Below are positions 1-5,715 of a DNA stretch of 5,739 nt, piece after piece. The translations under genes were made by a program, and so were the position numbers. The stretch's first letter is position 1. The number at the start of each line of letters is the position of its first letter. A model generated the notes under the pieces. The model did not search any database. It was not told the origin of the DNA and was given only the letters and a program-made list of their open reading frames with translations. The stretch is taken from positions 1-5,739 of the forward strand of contig JANXWT010000099.1 of the NCBI GenBank assembly GCA_025351035.1. The letters run 5' to 3'. This stretch comes from Opitutia bacterium. GTDB taxonomy: Bacteria; Verrucomicrobiota; Verrucomicrobiia; Opitutales; Opitutaceae.

Positions 1-101
1 AACAGCAAGCTCAGCGCCTCCGGCGCCGGCTCGCCAATCAGCAATCCTCTCGTCAGAAAACCCGAAACCACAATCCAATCGCCGCCACTCTTGTAGCGTA
101 A
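1..101. other. Left-edge stretch without a complete gene; possible minus-strand coding remnant
   Basis: No complete gene fits here. On the minus strand, directly after the stop of the endonuclease gene, the same frame stays open for about 33 codons to the window edge and reads as a plausible, partly hydrophobic peptide (for example DWIVVSGFLTRGLL). A second minus-strand frame is open through the same stretch. No ATG begins either one in the window. Bases 1-40 are about 68% GC, like the host-style genes, while the sequence beyond about 100 drops to about 45%. A boundary between host and acquired DNA may therefore lie here. The stretch could be the remains of a neighbouring gene, the lost C-terminus of the endonuclease, or non-coding sequence. 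Confidence 0.25.
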
Positions 102-782
102 TTAACCGGCCCTTGAGGTCATTGATTGAAAAACGGAGCGATCGCGAGGCGCCAAAATCAGGGCAGTTTTGGTATACTTTCGCTCAAGAATAAGTCTTTC
201 GCACAAAATCTCGTAGCGCTTCGCATAAGAGGTGCCTTCAAATATTGGAAACGGCGGGAATTGGCTCTTCTTAAGGCCTACTGGTCGTGTTGATTTTTCC
301 GCGTCCTCCAACAGGAAGAAATAGCCGAGCCATGGCGTCTCCTTACCCATCGCTCCTTCCCGGAACGCTGTCCAAAAATCCGTGGAATTACCGATCGCCT
401 CTTCACTACGGTTATTGAAATTATTCCCGAAGCTTCCGACCTGAGATTTCAATTCAACCGCTGCACAAAGTCGTCCGTCACGAACGACGATCATATCCCA
501 TCGTTTTTGAGGCCGATAATAGCCGGGCAATTCGATACCGAGATTCAGCTTAATCTCTTCCTTGCTGAACCCCGCCGCTAGAGTGACTTCAGTTAGCAGG
601 GCCAGAATCGCGTTCAGGTGTTGTCCCCCGGTGACCTCACCTCGCTTTCCCGTATCCGAAACTCCCTTGCGGCCCTGTTGCTTAAACTGCCCGCCTCGCC
701 CGCGCCAATACGCCTTCACTGCACCGCGAACTTTCTCGGTCAATTGCTCTTTGGTCCAAGGAAACTCTTTGCGAGGCGGCAT
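102..782 (-). CDS. PaeR7I/XhoI-type type II restriction endonuclease, possibly C-terminally shortened
   Basis: Predicted cytoplasmic type II restriction endonuclease of the XhoI/PaeR7I family, whose characterised members cleave CTCGAG; the specificity here is inferred. Visible family landmarks are TRGxVTGG-like KRGEVTGG at residues 46-53, LGIELPGYYRPQKRWD at 81-96, VELKSQVGSFGNNFNNRSEEA at 109-129 (key residues E110, K112, N120-N124), FWTAFREGA at 136-144 and PWLGYFFLLED at 150-160. D96 with E110-x-K112 fits a PD-(D/E)xK nuclease centre. The protein has 226 residues against roughly 245 in the known enzymes, and the missing part is the C-terminus after ALILAPRD. The ATG at 782 gives a family-like N-terminus; no Shine-Dalgarno precedes it. 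GC content is about 45-47% in the rows counted, far below the neighbours, which suggests horizontal transfer. It lies 53 bases downstream of the lipoprotein gene on the same strand and may be read from it. No methyltransferase is visible; one could lie beyond the left edge. The family call is strong, but whether the gene is active is open. Confidence 0.88.
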   Translation of the reverse strand: MPPRKEFPWTKEQLTEKVRGAVKAYWRGRGGQFKQQGRKGVSDTGKRGEVTGGQHLNAILALLTEVTLAAGFSKEEIKLNLGIELPGYYRPQKRWDMIVVRDGRLCAAVELKSQVGSFGNNFNNRSEEAIGNSTDFWTAFREGAMGKETPWLGYFFLLEDAEKSTRPVGLKKSQFPPFPIFEGTSYAKRYEILCERLILERKYTKTALILAPRDRSVFQSMTSRAG

Positions 783-835
783 AACCGGAAAGAGAGCCTA
801 GCCCGCTCCATCGTGCAAGCGTGGAGGCGGTCAGT

Positions 836-1357
836 TCACCGCAGCCCCGCTGCCTCAGGCTTGAGCCCGCGGGCCTTCAATGCCACGGCGAGGGCCTTCA
901 GGTCAAGCTTGTCGCCGGGCTTCACGCCGTTGGCCTTGAACCAGCCTTGGTTCATCTCAAGGCAGAATTGGATGCTGTGGCTGCGCGACGTCACCGAGCG
1001 CTCGTCGAGCGGATACATCGGGTAGATTTCCTTCAGCTCGCCCGCCGGGTCGAGGTAGCCGATGTCGAGCGGCAGCGTCGTGTTGCGCATCCAGAAACCC
1101 TGCCGCTGCGGGGCCGTGAACACGAACAGCATGCCCTCGTCCTCGCCCATCGTCTGACGAAACATCAGCCCCTGCTCCATCTCGGCAGGGAGCGCCGCGA
1201 CCTGCATGCGGACGGTGCGCGCGCCGATCTTGATGGGGAAAAAGTCCTGCACAGTCTTGGGCGGAGCGTCTTTCTTGGCTTCGTCGCCCCCACAGGCGGT
1301 CAACAGGGCGAGGGCAATCATTGATAACGTGGCGGTAAGGGAAAATCGGGAAAACAT
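836..1357 (-). CDS. DUF192-family predicted lipoprotein
   Basis: Small predicted lipoprotein of the DUF192 (COG1430) family, whose biochemical role is not established. The 173-residue product starts with a lipoprotein signal: R4, a hydrophobic stretch at 7-19, and the lipobox LTAC ending at C22, so lipidation and anchoring in the cell envelope are expected after cleavage before C22. A short charged linker (GGDEAKKD) follows. The DUF192 domain covers about 38-155, with the signature EQGLMFR at 61-67, EGMLFVF at 74-80, FWMRNTTLPLDIGYLD at 88-103 and a C-terminal VKPGDKLDL at 145-153. The length is normal for a DUF192 domain plus signal. ATG at 1357 is the natural start because the signal peptide begins directly there. 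No Shine-Dalgarno is seen; the upstream bases are A-rich. The gene diverges from the peptidase gene across 28 bases and may share transcription with the endonuclease gene downstream. Confidence 0.9.
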   Translation of the reverse strand: MFSRFSLTATLSMIALALLTACGGDEAKKDAPPKTVQDFFPIKIGARTVRMQVAALPAEMEQGLMFRQTMGEDEGMLFVFTAPQRQGFWMRNTTLPLDIGYLDPAGELKEIYPMYPLDERSVTSRSHSIQFCLEMNQGWFKANGVKPGDKLDLKALAVALKARGLKPEAAGLR

Positions 1358-1385
1358 TTTTGCGTTTTGGCTGAATTGCTAGCTA
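1358..1385. promoter_or_regulatory. 28-base divergent intergenic gap, presumed overlapping promoters
   Basis: Two genes start outward from this gap, so promoters for both must lie in it or inside the 5' ends of the two genes. The gap is too short for two separate sigma70-type promoters. It contains the palindrome GCTAGC at 1378-1383 directly before the peptidase ATG. I find no convincing -35/-10 pair on either strand. The regulatory assignment rests on gene orientation only. Confidence 0.3.
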
Positions 1386-2555
1386 ATGCCCCGAAACCGC
1401 CAACTCAACCCTAGTCTCACGGTGCCCAAATCCCCTCTCCCGCCCCTGCTCTATACCGACACTCTCATCAGTCCCGACATGCTCTACTTTGGCCGCGTCG
1501 AAGTGCACGATCCCTTCATCGCCTTCGGGATGGGCGGCAGGAAATACACCGTGGTCAGCGCGCTGGAGTTCGGTCGCGTCAAGCGAACGAGCGATTTTGA
1601 CGTCGTGCTGCCGCGCGAGAAATGGCTGGAGGCCGCCCGCGCGCGCTACGGTGCCAAGGCCGGACCCGCCGAGATCATCGCCTGCCTCGCCAAGGAATAC
1701 CGAGTCCGCCGCTTCCGCGTGTCCGACGATTTCCCCGCGGCGCTCTTCTTGAAGCTGCGCGACCTCGGCGTGAAGCTTGCGCTCGCCAACGGCCTGCTGT
1801 TTCCCGAGCGCGAAATCAAAACCGACCGGGAAGCCGGCTGCGTCCGCGAAGGCAACCGCCTTTGCACCGTGGGCTACGTGGTGGCGGAAAAAATCCTCCG
1901 CGCCGCCCGGATCAAGGGCCGCTCGCTCCTCTGGCAGGGCAAGCCGCTCACGTCCGAGCGCCTGCGTTTCGCTATCGAAGTCGCCATCAAGGAACAGGGC
2001 GGCAACTCGGGCGACGCCATCGTCGCCGGCGGCGACCAGGCGTGCGATCCGCACGAGCGCGGCACCGGGCCGCTGCACCCGCACGAGCTCATCATCATCG
2101 ACATTTTCCCGCGCGTGGTGAAGACCGGCTATTTCGGCGACATGACCCGCACCTACCTCAAGGGCACCGCCTCCGACGCGCAGAAAAAACTCTGCGCCAC
2201 CGTGCGCGCCGCGCAGCTCGCCGCGATCCGCAAGGTCCGCGCCGGAGTTGACGGGAAGGACGTGCACGGCGCCGTCGTCGCGACTTTCACCAAGGCCGGC
2301 TACAAGACCACGCACGGCAAGAACGGCTCGAGGGGTTTCATCCACGGCACCGGCCACGGGCTCGGGCTCGCCGTTCACGATCCGGGTCGCCTCGGCCCCG
2401 TCTCTGCAGTGATGAAGCTCGGCGCCATCCTCACCGTCGAGCCGGGCCTCTATTATCCCGGACTCGGCGGCTGCCGCTGGGAAGATGTCGTGCAAGTCAC
2501 CGCGGGTCGCGCCAAGATGCTCTCGCGTCATCCCTACGACTGGGAAATCCGCTGA
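1386..2555 (+). CDS. M24-family metallopeptidase (Xaa-Pro aminopeptidase-like)
   Basis: Predicted cytoplasmic M24 'pita-bread' metallopeptidase, most like Xaa-Pro aminopeptidases that remove an N-terminal residue preceding proline; the substrate is inferred from family. The 389-residue chain has an N-terminal creatinase-like domain (about 20-150) and a catalytic domain (about 155-385). All five metal ligands are visible: D239 (in IDIFPR), D252 (in GDMTRT), H324 (in HGTGHGLG), E352 (in VEPGLYY) and E366 (in RWED). H320 and H331 occupy the places of the catalytic histidines of E. coli PepP, with the same 4- and 7-residue spacing. The two Asp ligands are 13 residues apart, against 11 in PepP. 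There is no signal peptide. The start is uncertain: ATG 1386 lacks a Shine-Dalgarno, GTG 1422 is an alternative, and the family-like sequence LPPLLYTDT begins just after it, so ATG at 1479 is too late. It ends 10 bases before the heptose kinase gene, so co-transcription is likely although the functions seem unrelated. Confidence 0.88.
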   Translation: MPRNRQLNPSLTVPKSPLPPLLYTDTLISPDMLYFGRVEVHDPFIAFGMGGRKYTVVSALEFGRVKRTSDFDVVLPREKWLEAARARYGAKAGPAEIIACLAKEYRVRRFRVSDDFPAALFLKLRDLGVKLALANGLLFPEREIKTDREAGCVREGNRLCTVGYVVAEKILRAARIKGRSLLWQGKPLTSERLRFAIEVAIKEQGGNSGDAIVAGGDQACDPHERGTGPLHPHELIIIDIFPRVVKTGYFGDMTRTYLKGTASDAQKKLCATVRAAQLAAIRKVRAGVDGKDVHGAVVATFTKAGYKTTHGKNGSRGFIHGTGHGLGLAVHDPGRLGPVSAVMKLGAILTVEPGLYYPGLGGCRWEDVVQVTAGRAKMLSRHPYDWEIR

Positions 2556-2565
2556 CCACCCGCGC

Positions 2566-3534
2566 ATGAAATCCCTCCTCCGGAAAATCTCCCGGCTCCG
2601 CGTCCTCGTCATCGGCGACGTGATGCTCGACCACTATATCTGGGGCGACGCCCAGCGCCTCTCGCCCGAAGCGCCCGTGCCCGTGGTCGAGGTCGACCGC
2701 GATTCCTACAGCGCGGGCGGCGCGGCCAACGTCGCGCTCAACCTCGCCTCGCTCGGCGCCAAGGCCACCCTCGCGGGCTTCTTTGGCAAGGACGACGCCG
2801 GCCAGCGCCTCCGCGGCATCCTCACCCAGAAGGGCATCGCCACCATCGCCACGCCCGGCACCGGCGCCACCATCACCAAGACCCGCGTGCTCGTCCGCCG
2901 CCAGCAACTCTGCCGCCTCGACCGCGAGTCACCGCAGCACGATTACCACATCGACCCCGCACTCATCGATGCGACCTTCGGCAAGATCATCAAGCAGGTC
3001 GACGCGGTGATTTTCTCCGATTACGCGAAGGGCCTGCTCAGCGAGCAACTTGTCGCGCAGGTCTCCACGATGGCCCGTGCCCACCAAGTCTTCGTGGCCG
3101 TCGATCCCAAGCCGCGCCGCCAGTTGAATTTTCTCCAACCCGACCTCCTCACGCCGAATCGCAAGGAAGCGCTCCAGCTTGCCGGCATCGAACAGGAGCC
3201 GCACCGGTCCTTCCCCGCCGCCGTGGTCTGCGCGCGCATCTACGAGCGCTACCGGCCCAAGCACCTCGTCATCACCCTCAGTGAGGATGGCATGCTGCTC
3301 TCGCATCGCGGCAAAGCGGGCCGCGTCGTTCCCACGATCGCGCGCGAGGTCTTCGATGTCTCCGGCGCAGGCGACACCGCCATCGCCGGCCTCACGCTCG
3401 GCCTCGCCGCCGGTGCGACACTCGAGAAGGCCGCTCACTTTGCCAACGTCGCTTCCGGTGTCGTCGTCGCCAAGCTCGGCACTGCCACCGCCACGCCCGC
3501 CGAAATCCTCGCGCAGCAGCACGGCGAAAAGTGA
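2566..3534 (+). CDS. rfaE1: D-glycero-beta-D-manno-heptose-7-phosphate kinase (HldE domain I / RfaE1)
   Basis: Cytoplasmic PfkB/ribokinase-family sugar kinase that phosphorylates D-glycero-D-manno-heptose 7-phosphate at C1 in nucleotide-activated heptose synthesis for lipopolysaccharide core or surface glycans. The 322-residue product aligns from memory with the N-terminal half of E. coli HldE: VLVIGDVMLDHY at 13-24, SPEAPVPVVEV at 33-43, GGAANVALNLASLG at 51-64, SDYAKG near the middle, LLTPN, and the PfkB signature DVSGAGDT at 264-271 with catalytic base D270. The ending VVVAKLGTATATP also matches HldE. The nucleotidyltransferase half is absent, so a separate RfaE2/HldC-type protein should exist elsewhere. 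ATG 2566 is chosen because it gives the family N-terminus; the reading frame extends upstream to 2485 but that part overlaps the peptidase gene. No Shine-Dalgarno. The stop overlaps the GTG of the phosphatase gene by four bases (GTGA), suggesting coupling. Alpha versus beta product anomer (GDP or ADP branch) cannot be decided. Confidence 0.92.
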   Translation: MKSLLRKISRLRVLVIGDVMLDHYIWGDAQRLSPEAPVPVVEVDRDSYSAGGAANVALNLASLGAKATLAGFFGKDDAGQRLRGILTQKGIATIATPGTGATITKTRVLVRRQQLCRLDRESPQHDYHIDPALIDATFGKIIKQVDAVIFSDYAKGLLSEQLVAQVSTMARAHQVFVAVDPKPRRQLNFLQPDLLTPNRKEALQLAGIEQEPHRSFPAAVVCARIYERYRPKHLVITLSEDGMLLSHRGKAGRVVPTIAREVFDVSGAGDTAIAGLTLGLAAGATLEKAAHFANVASGVVVAKLGTATATPAEILAQQHGEK

Positions 3535-4070
3535 CTCCGTCCGTGAAGGCCCTGTTTCTCGACCGCGACAGCACGCTCATCCTCGACAAGGATTATCTGG
3601 CCGACCCCGCCGGCGTCGAAGTCATTGCCGGTGTGCCCGACGCGCTGCGCCGCGTGCAAGCACTCGGCTTTTTGCTTTTCCTCTTCACCAACCAGTCCGG
3701 GATCGGCCGCGGCTTTCACAGCCTCGACGATGCCCAGCGCGTCAACGAACGCATGGAGCAACTGCTCGGCCTGCCGCGCCCGATCTTCACCGAAATCTGC
3801 ATCGCCCCCGAGGCGCCCGGACAGCCTTCGCTCTACCGCAAGCCCTCGCCGCGTTTCATCCACGAGATGCTCGCGAAGCACCGACTCGACCCCGCGCACT
3901 GCTGGATGGTCGGTGACCGAGAGAGCGACATCGATGCCGGCCTCGCTGCCGGCCTGCGCTCCGCCGCTCTCTGCACCGGCAAATACGACGCCGCCGGCTG
4001 GGCGCCTCGCCTCAAACCCGGCGTGCTCTGCTTCGCGAATTTTCCCGCCTTCGCCGCAACTCTTGGCTGA
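3531..4070 (+). CDS. gmhB: GmhB-like D,D-heptose 1,7-bisphosphate phosphatase (HAD-IIIA), without the usual zinc ligands
   Basis: HAD-superfamily phosphatase of the GmhB/HisB-N type, expected to remove one phosphate from D,D-heptose 1,7-bisphosphate made by the kinase encoded just upstream. The 179-residue chain shows HAD motif I FLDRDST (nucleophile D11, acid/base D13), motif II TNQSGIGRG at 53-61, RKP at 103-105 supplying the motif III lysine K104, and motif IV VGDRESDIDAG at 127-137 (D129, D133). Two oddities stand out. Motif I has Ser14 where GmhB normally has Gly (DRDGT). The zinc loop, normally C-x-H followed by C-x-C just before RKP, keeps only one cysteine, C90, and reads EICIAPEAPGQPSLYRKP. 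The start is GTG 3531, overlapping the kinase stop; GTG 3543 is an alternative. The tight coupling to the heptose kinase supports the role. A different sugar-phosphate or HisB-N-like substrate is possible, but no histidine gene is near. Confidence 0.85.
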   Translation: MTPSVKALFLDRDSTLILDKDYLADPAGVEVIAGVPDALRRVQALGFLLFLFTNQSGIGRGFHSLDDAQRVNERMEQLLGLPRPIFTEICIAPEAPGQPSLYRKPSPRFIHEMLAKHRLDPAHCWMVGDRESDIDAGLAAGLRSAALCTGKYDAAGWAPRLKPGVLCFANFPAFAATLG

Positions 4071-4090
4071 GAAAACACGGTCGTTTGCCT

Positions 4091-4111
4091 CGGCGAATAT
4101 TGCATTCGTCG
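4091..4111 (+). other. Hairpin in the gmhB-amidohydrolase gap
   Basis: CGGCGAAT at 4091-4098 pairs with ATTCGTCG at 4104-4111 (8 pairs, one G-U) around a five-base loop. No run of T follows, so it is not a classic intrinsic terminator. It lies 21 bases after the gmhB stop and could weaken read-through or stabilise the 3' end. The rest of the 87-base gap holds a pyrimidine-rich stretch just before the amidohydrolase start and no clear promoter. Confidence 0.25.
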
Positions 4112-4157
4112 CAACGCCGTTGCCGGCCGCTCCCAGTTCCTCTAACCCCCTCCACCC

Positions 4158-5591
4158 ATGAAACCCACCCGCACCATCGCCGCGTTGCTCGCCGTGCTCG
4201 CGCCGACATTTTGCCTCGGCGCCGAACCAGCCGCGCCGAACGATCCCATCATCGCCGTGCGCGCACCCATCGTGGCGCTCACGCACGCGCGCGTCATCGA
4301 CGGCCGCAACCACGCCGCGTTGGAAAACCAGACGCTCATCCTCCGCGACGGCAAGATCGCCACGCTCGGCGCCGATGCCGACGTGAAGATTCCCGACGGC
4401 GCCACCGTGCGCGACCTCACCGGCAAGTCTGTGCTGCCCGGCCTCGTGATGGTGCACGAACACCTCTATTACTCGTCGTTTATCAGCGGCCCGCTTCACA
4501 TCAACGAAATGGAGTTTTCGTTTCCGCGTCTCTACCTCGCCGCCGGCGTCACCTCCGCGCGCACGACCGGCAGCTTGGAACCCTATACCGACTTGGCGAT
4601 GAAGAGCCGTATCGCCGACGGACGCGCCTTCGGCCCGAAGCTTCACCTCACCGCGCCTTATTTCGACGGCCCCGAATCCGGTATCGCCCAACTCCATGCC
4701 GTCGCCGACGCCGCCTCCGCCTTGCGCATGGTCAACTACTGGGCCGACGAGGGATTCACTTCGGTTAAAGTCTACATGAATCTCCCGCAGGACATCATGG
4801 CCGCCGTCATCGACGCCGCGCACAAGCGCCACATGCAGGTCACCGGTCACATCGGCAAAGTCAGCTATCGCGAAGCGGCCAATCTCGGGATCGACAATCT
4901 CGAACACGGCTTCATGGCCATGTCCGACCTCAACAAGGACCGCAAACCCGGCGACGTCTCCAATGCCCAGAACAATTACCGTGCGCTCGAAGCGCTCAGT
5001 CCCGACGCACCCGAGATCAACGACCTCATCAAGCTCCTCGTCGAGAAACGCGTCACACTCACTTCGACTCTCGCGATCTTCGAGACTTTCACCCCGGGCC
5101 GCCGTGTCGCCGGCGCCGCCGAACTCGCCACCCTTGCGCCGCCGCTGCGCGAGACCTACCTCACCACCTGGTCCGCCATCAACATCCAGAACAACCCGGT
5201 CATGAAGTCGGCCTTCGCAAAAACCATGCAGCTCGAAGCAAGATTCTTCCGCGCCGGCGGCCAGCTTGTCTGCGGCACCGACCCGACTGGCTACGGCGGC
5301 TGCATGGCCGGCTACGGCAACTGGCGGGCTATCGAGCTCATGGTCGAGGCCGGGCTGACACCACTCGAGGCAATCCAAGTCGCCACGTTCAACGGCGCGA
5401 CGCTTCTCGGCATCGCCAGGGAGACCGGCAGCCTCGAGGCCGGCAAAGCCGCCGACCTCATCATCGTCAACGGCGACCCGTCCAAGAACATCGCCGACCT
5501 GCGCAAGGCCGAAATCGTTTTCAAAGACGGCACCGGCTATGATTCGAAGAAACTCTTCGACTCCGTGAAAGGCCTCGTCGGCATCCAGTGA
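4158..5591 (+). CDS. Exported amidohydrolase (imidazolonepropionase/prolidase-like metal-dependent hydrolase)
   Basis: Predicted exported metal-dependent hydrolase of the amidohydrolase superfamily (COG1228 group, which includes imidazolonepropionase-like enzymes and Xaa-Xaa dipeptidases). The exact substrate cannot be read from the sequence. The 477-residue precursor has a Sec signal: R5, hydrophobic 7-20, and probable cleavage after LGA (20-22). C19 does not sit in a good lipobox. A small beta-sandwich formed by both ends flanks the TIM barrel; VLPGLVMVHEHL starts the barrel with metal ligands H100 and H102. Further expected ligands are K204 in SVKVYM (the place of the carboxylated lysine bridging two metals), H231 in VTGHIG, H250 in LEHGF and D375 in GTDPTGYGG. 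The C-terminal GSLEAGKAADLIIVNGDP is the family's usual ending. ATG 4158 is supported by the signal peptide; a C/T-rich leader without Shine-Dalgarno precedes it. It follows gmhB after 87 bases and may have its own promoter. There is no obvious link to heptose synthesis. Confidence 0.9.
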   Translation: MKPTRTIAALLAVLAPTFCLGAEPAAPNDPIIAVRAPIVALTHARVIDGRNHAALENQTLILRDGKIATLGADADVKIPDGATVRDLTGKSVLPGLVMVHEHLYYSSFISGPLHINEMEFSFPRLYLAAGVTSARTTGSLEPYTDLAMKSRIADGRAFGPKLHLTAPYFDGPESGIAQLHAVADAASALRMVNYWADEGFTSVKVYMNLPQDIMAAVIDAAHKRHMQVTGHIGKVSYREAANLGIDNLEHGFMAMSDLNKDRKPGDVSNAQNNYRALEALSPDAPEINDLIKLLVEKRVTLTSTLAIFETFTPGRRVAGAAELATLAPPLRETYLTTWSAINIQNNPVMKSAFAKTMQLEARFFRAGGQLVCGTDPTGYGGCMAGYGNWRAIELMVEAGLTPLEAIQVATFNGATLLGIARETGSLEAGKAADLIIVNGDPSKNIADLRKAEIVFKDGTGYDSKKLFDSVKGLVGIQ

Positions 5592-5604
5592 CCCGCGCGT
5601 CTCC

Positions 5605-5624
5605 GTCGGGGTTAATATCCCGAC
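5605..5624 (+). terminator. Short GC hairpin after the amidohydrolase gene, possible terminator
   Basis: GTCGGG at 5605-5610 and CCCGAC at 5619-5624 form a perfect six-base stem with an eight-base A/T-rich loop, 14 bases after the amidohydrolase stop. No T run follows, so it would be an atypical intrinsic terminator. It is placed where one would be expected between two separate transcription units. Confidence 0.35.
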
Positions 5625-5657
5625 ACGTCGTAGCACGTTCGTCACGTAATACGTGAC
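5624..5657. repeat. CACGT cluster with a perfect 17-base palindrome upstream of mutM
   Basis: GTCACGTAATACGTGAC at 5641-5657 is a perfect inverted repeat with eight-base arms and one central base. The word CACGT begins at 5624, 5634 and 5643, about one helical turn apart, and its complement ACGTG lies at 5651-5655. The spacing and symmetry fit a dimeric regulator's operator or a folded 3' end of the preceding transcript. The centre lies 67 bases before the mutM ATG. No regulator can be named from the sequence. Confidence 0.4.
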
Positions 5658-5715
5658 AAACCTCGCGGGTGACGGACCGCTTGCCAAGCGCCTCCCGAGC
5701 GATTGAGTAGGCGGC

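Noticed and set aside
821..1324. Plus-strand open frame opposite the lipoprotein gene
   Set aside because: Antisense to a well-supported DUF192 gene with lipobox; no domain seen.
1380..1425. TTGAGT and TAGCTA with 17-base spacing on the minus strand as a sigma70 promoter for the lipoprotein gene
   Set aside because: The spacing is right, but the -10 matches only two of six consensus bases, so chance is a good explanation.
2485..2565. Upstream extension of the heptose kinase frame to an ATG at 2485
   Set aside because: The added 27 residues overlap the peptidase gene and do not resemble the family; ATG 2566 gives the expected N-terminus.
1383..2612. 409-codon open frame on the minus strand opposite the peptidase gene
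   Set aside because: Low-complexity composition typical of a high-GC antisense frame; the plus-strand peptidase has all five metal ligands.
4085..4113. TTGCCT as a -35 box for an amidohydrolase promoter
   Set aside because: No acceptable -10 hexamer lies 16-18 bases downstream.
5678..5690. CGCTT/AAGCG hairpin with three-base loop before mutM
   Set aside because: Only five pairs, with no T run and no conservation evidence; expected by chance in GC-rich DNA.
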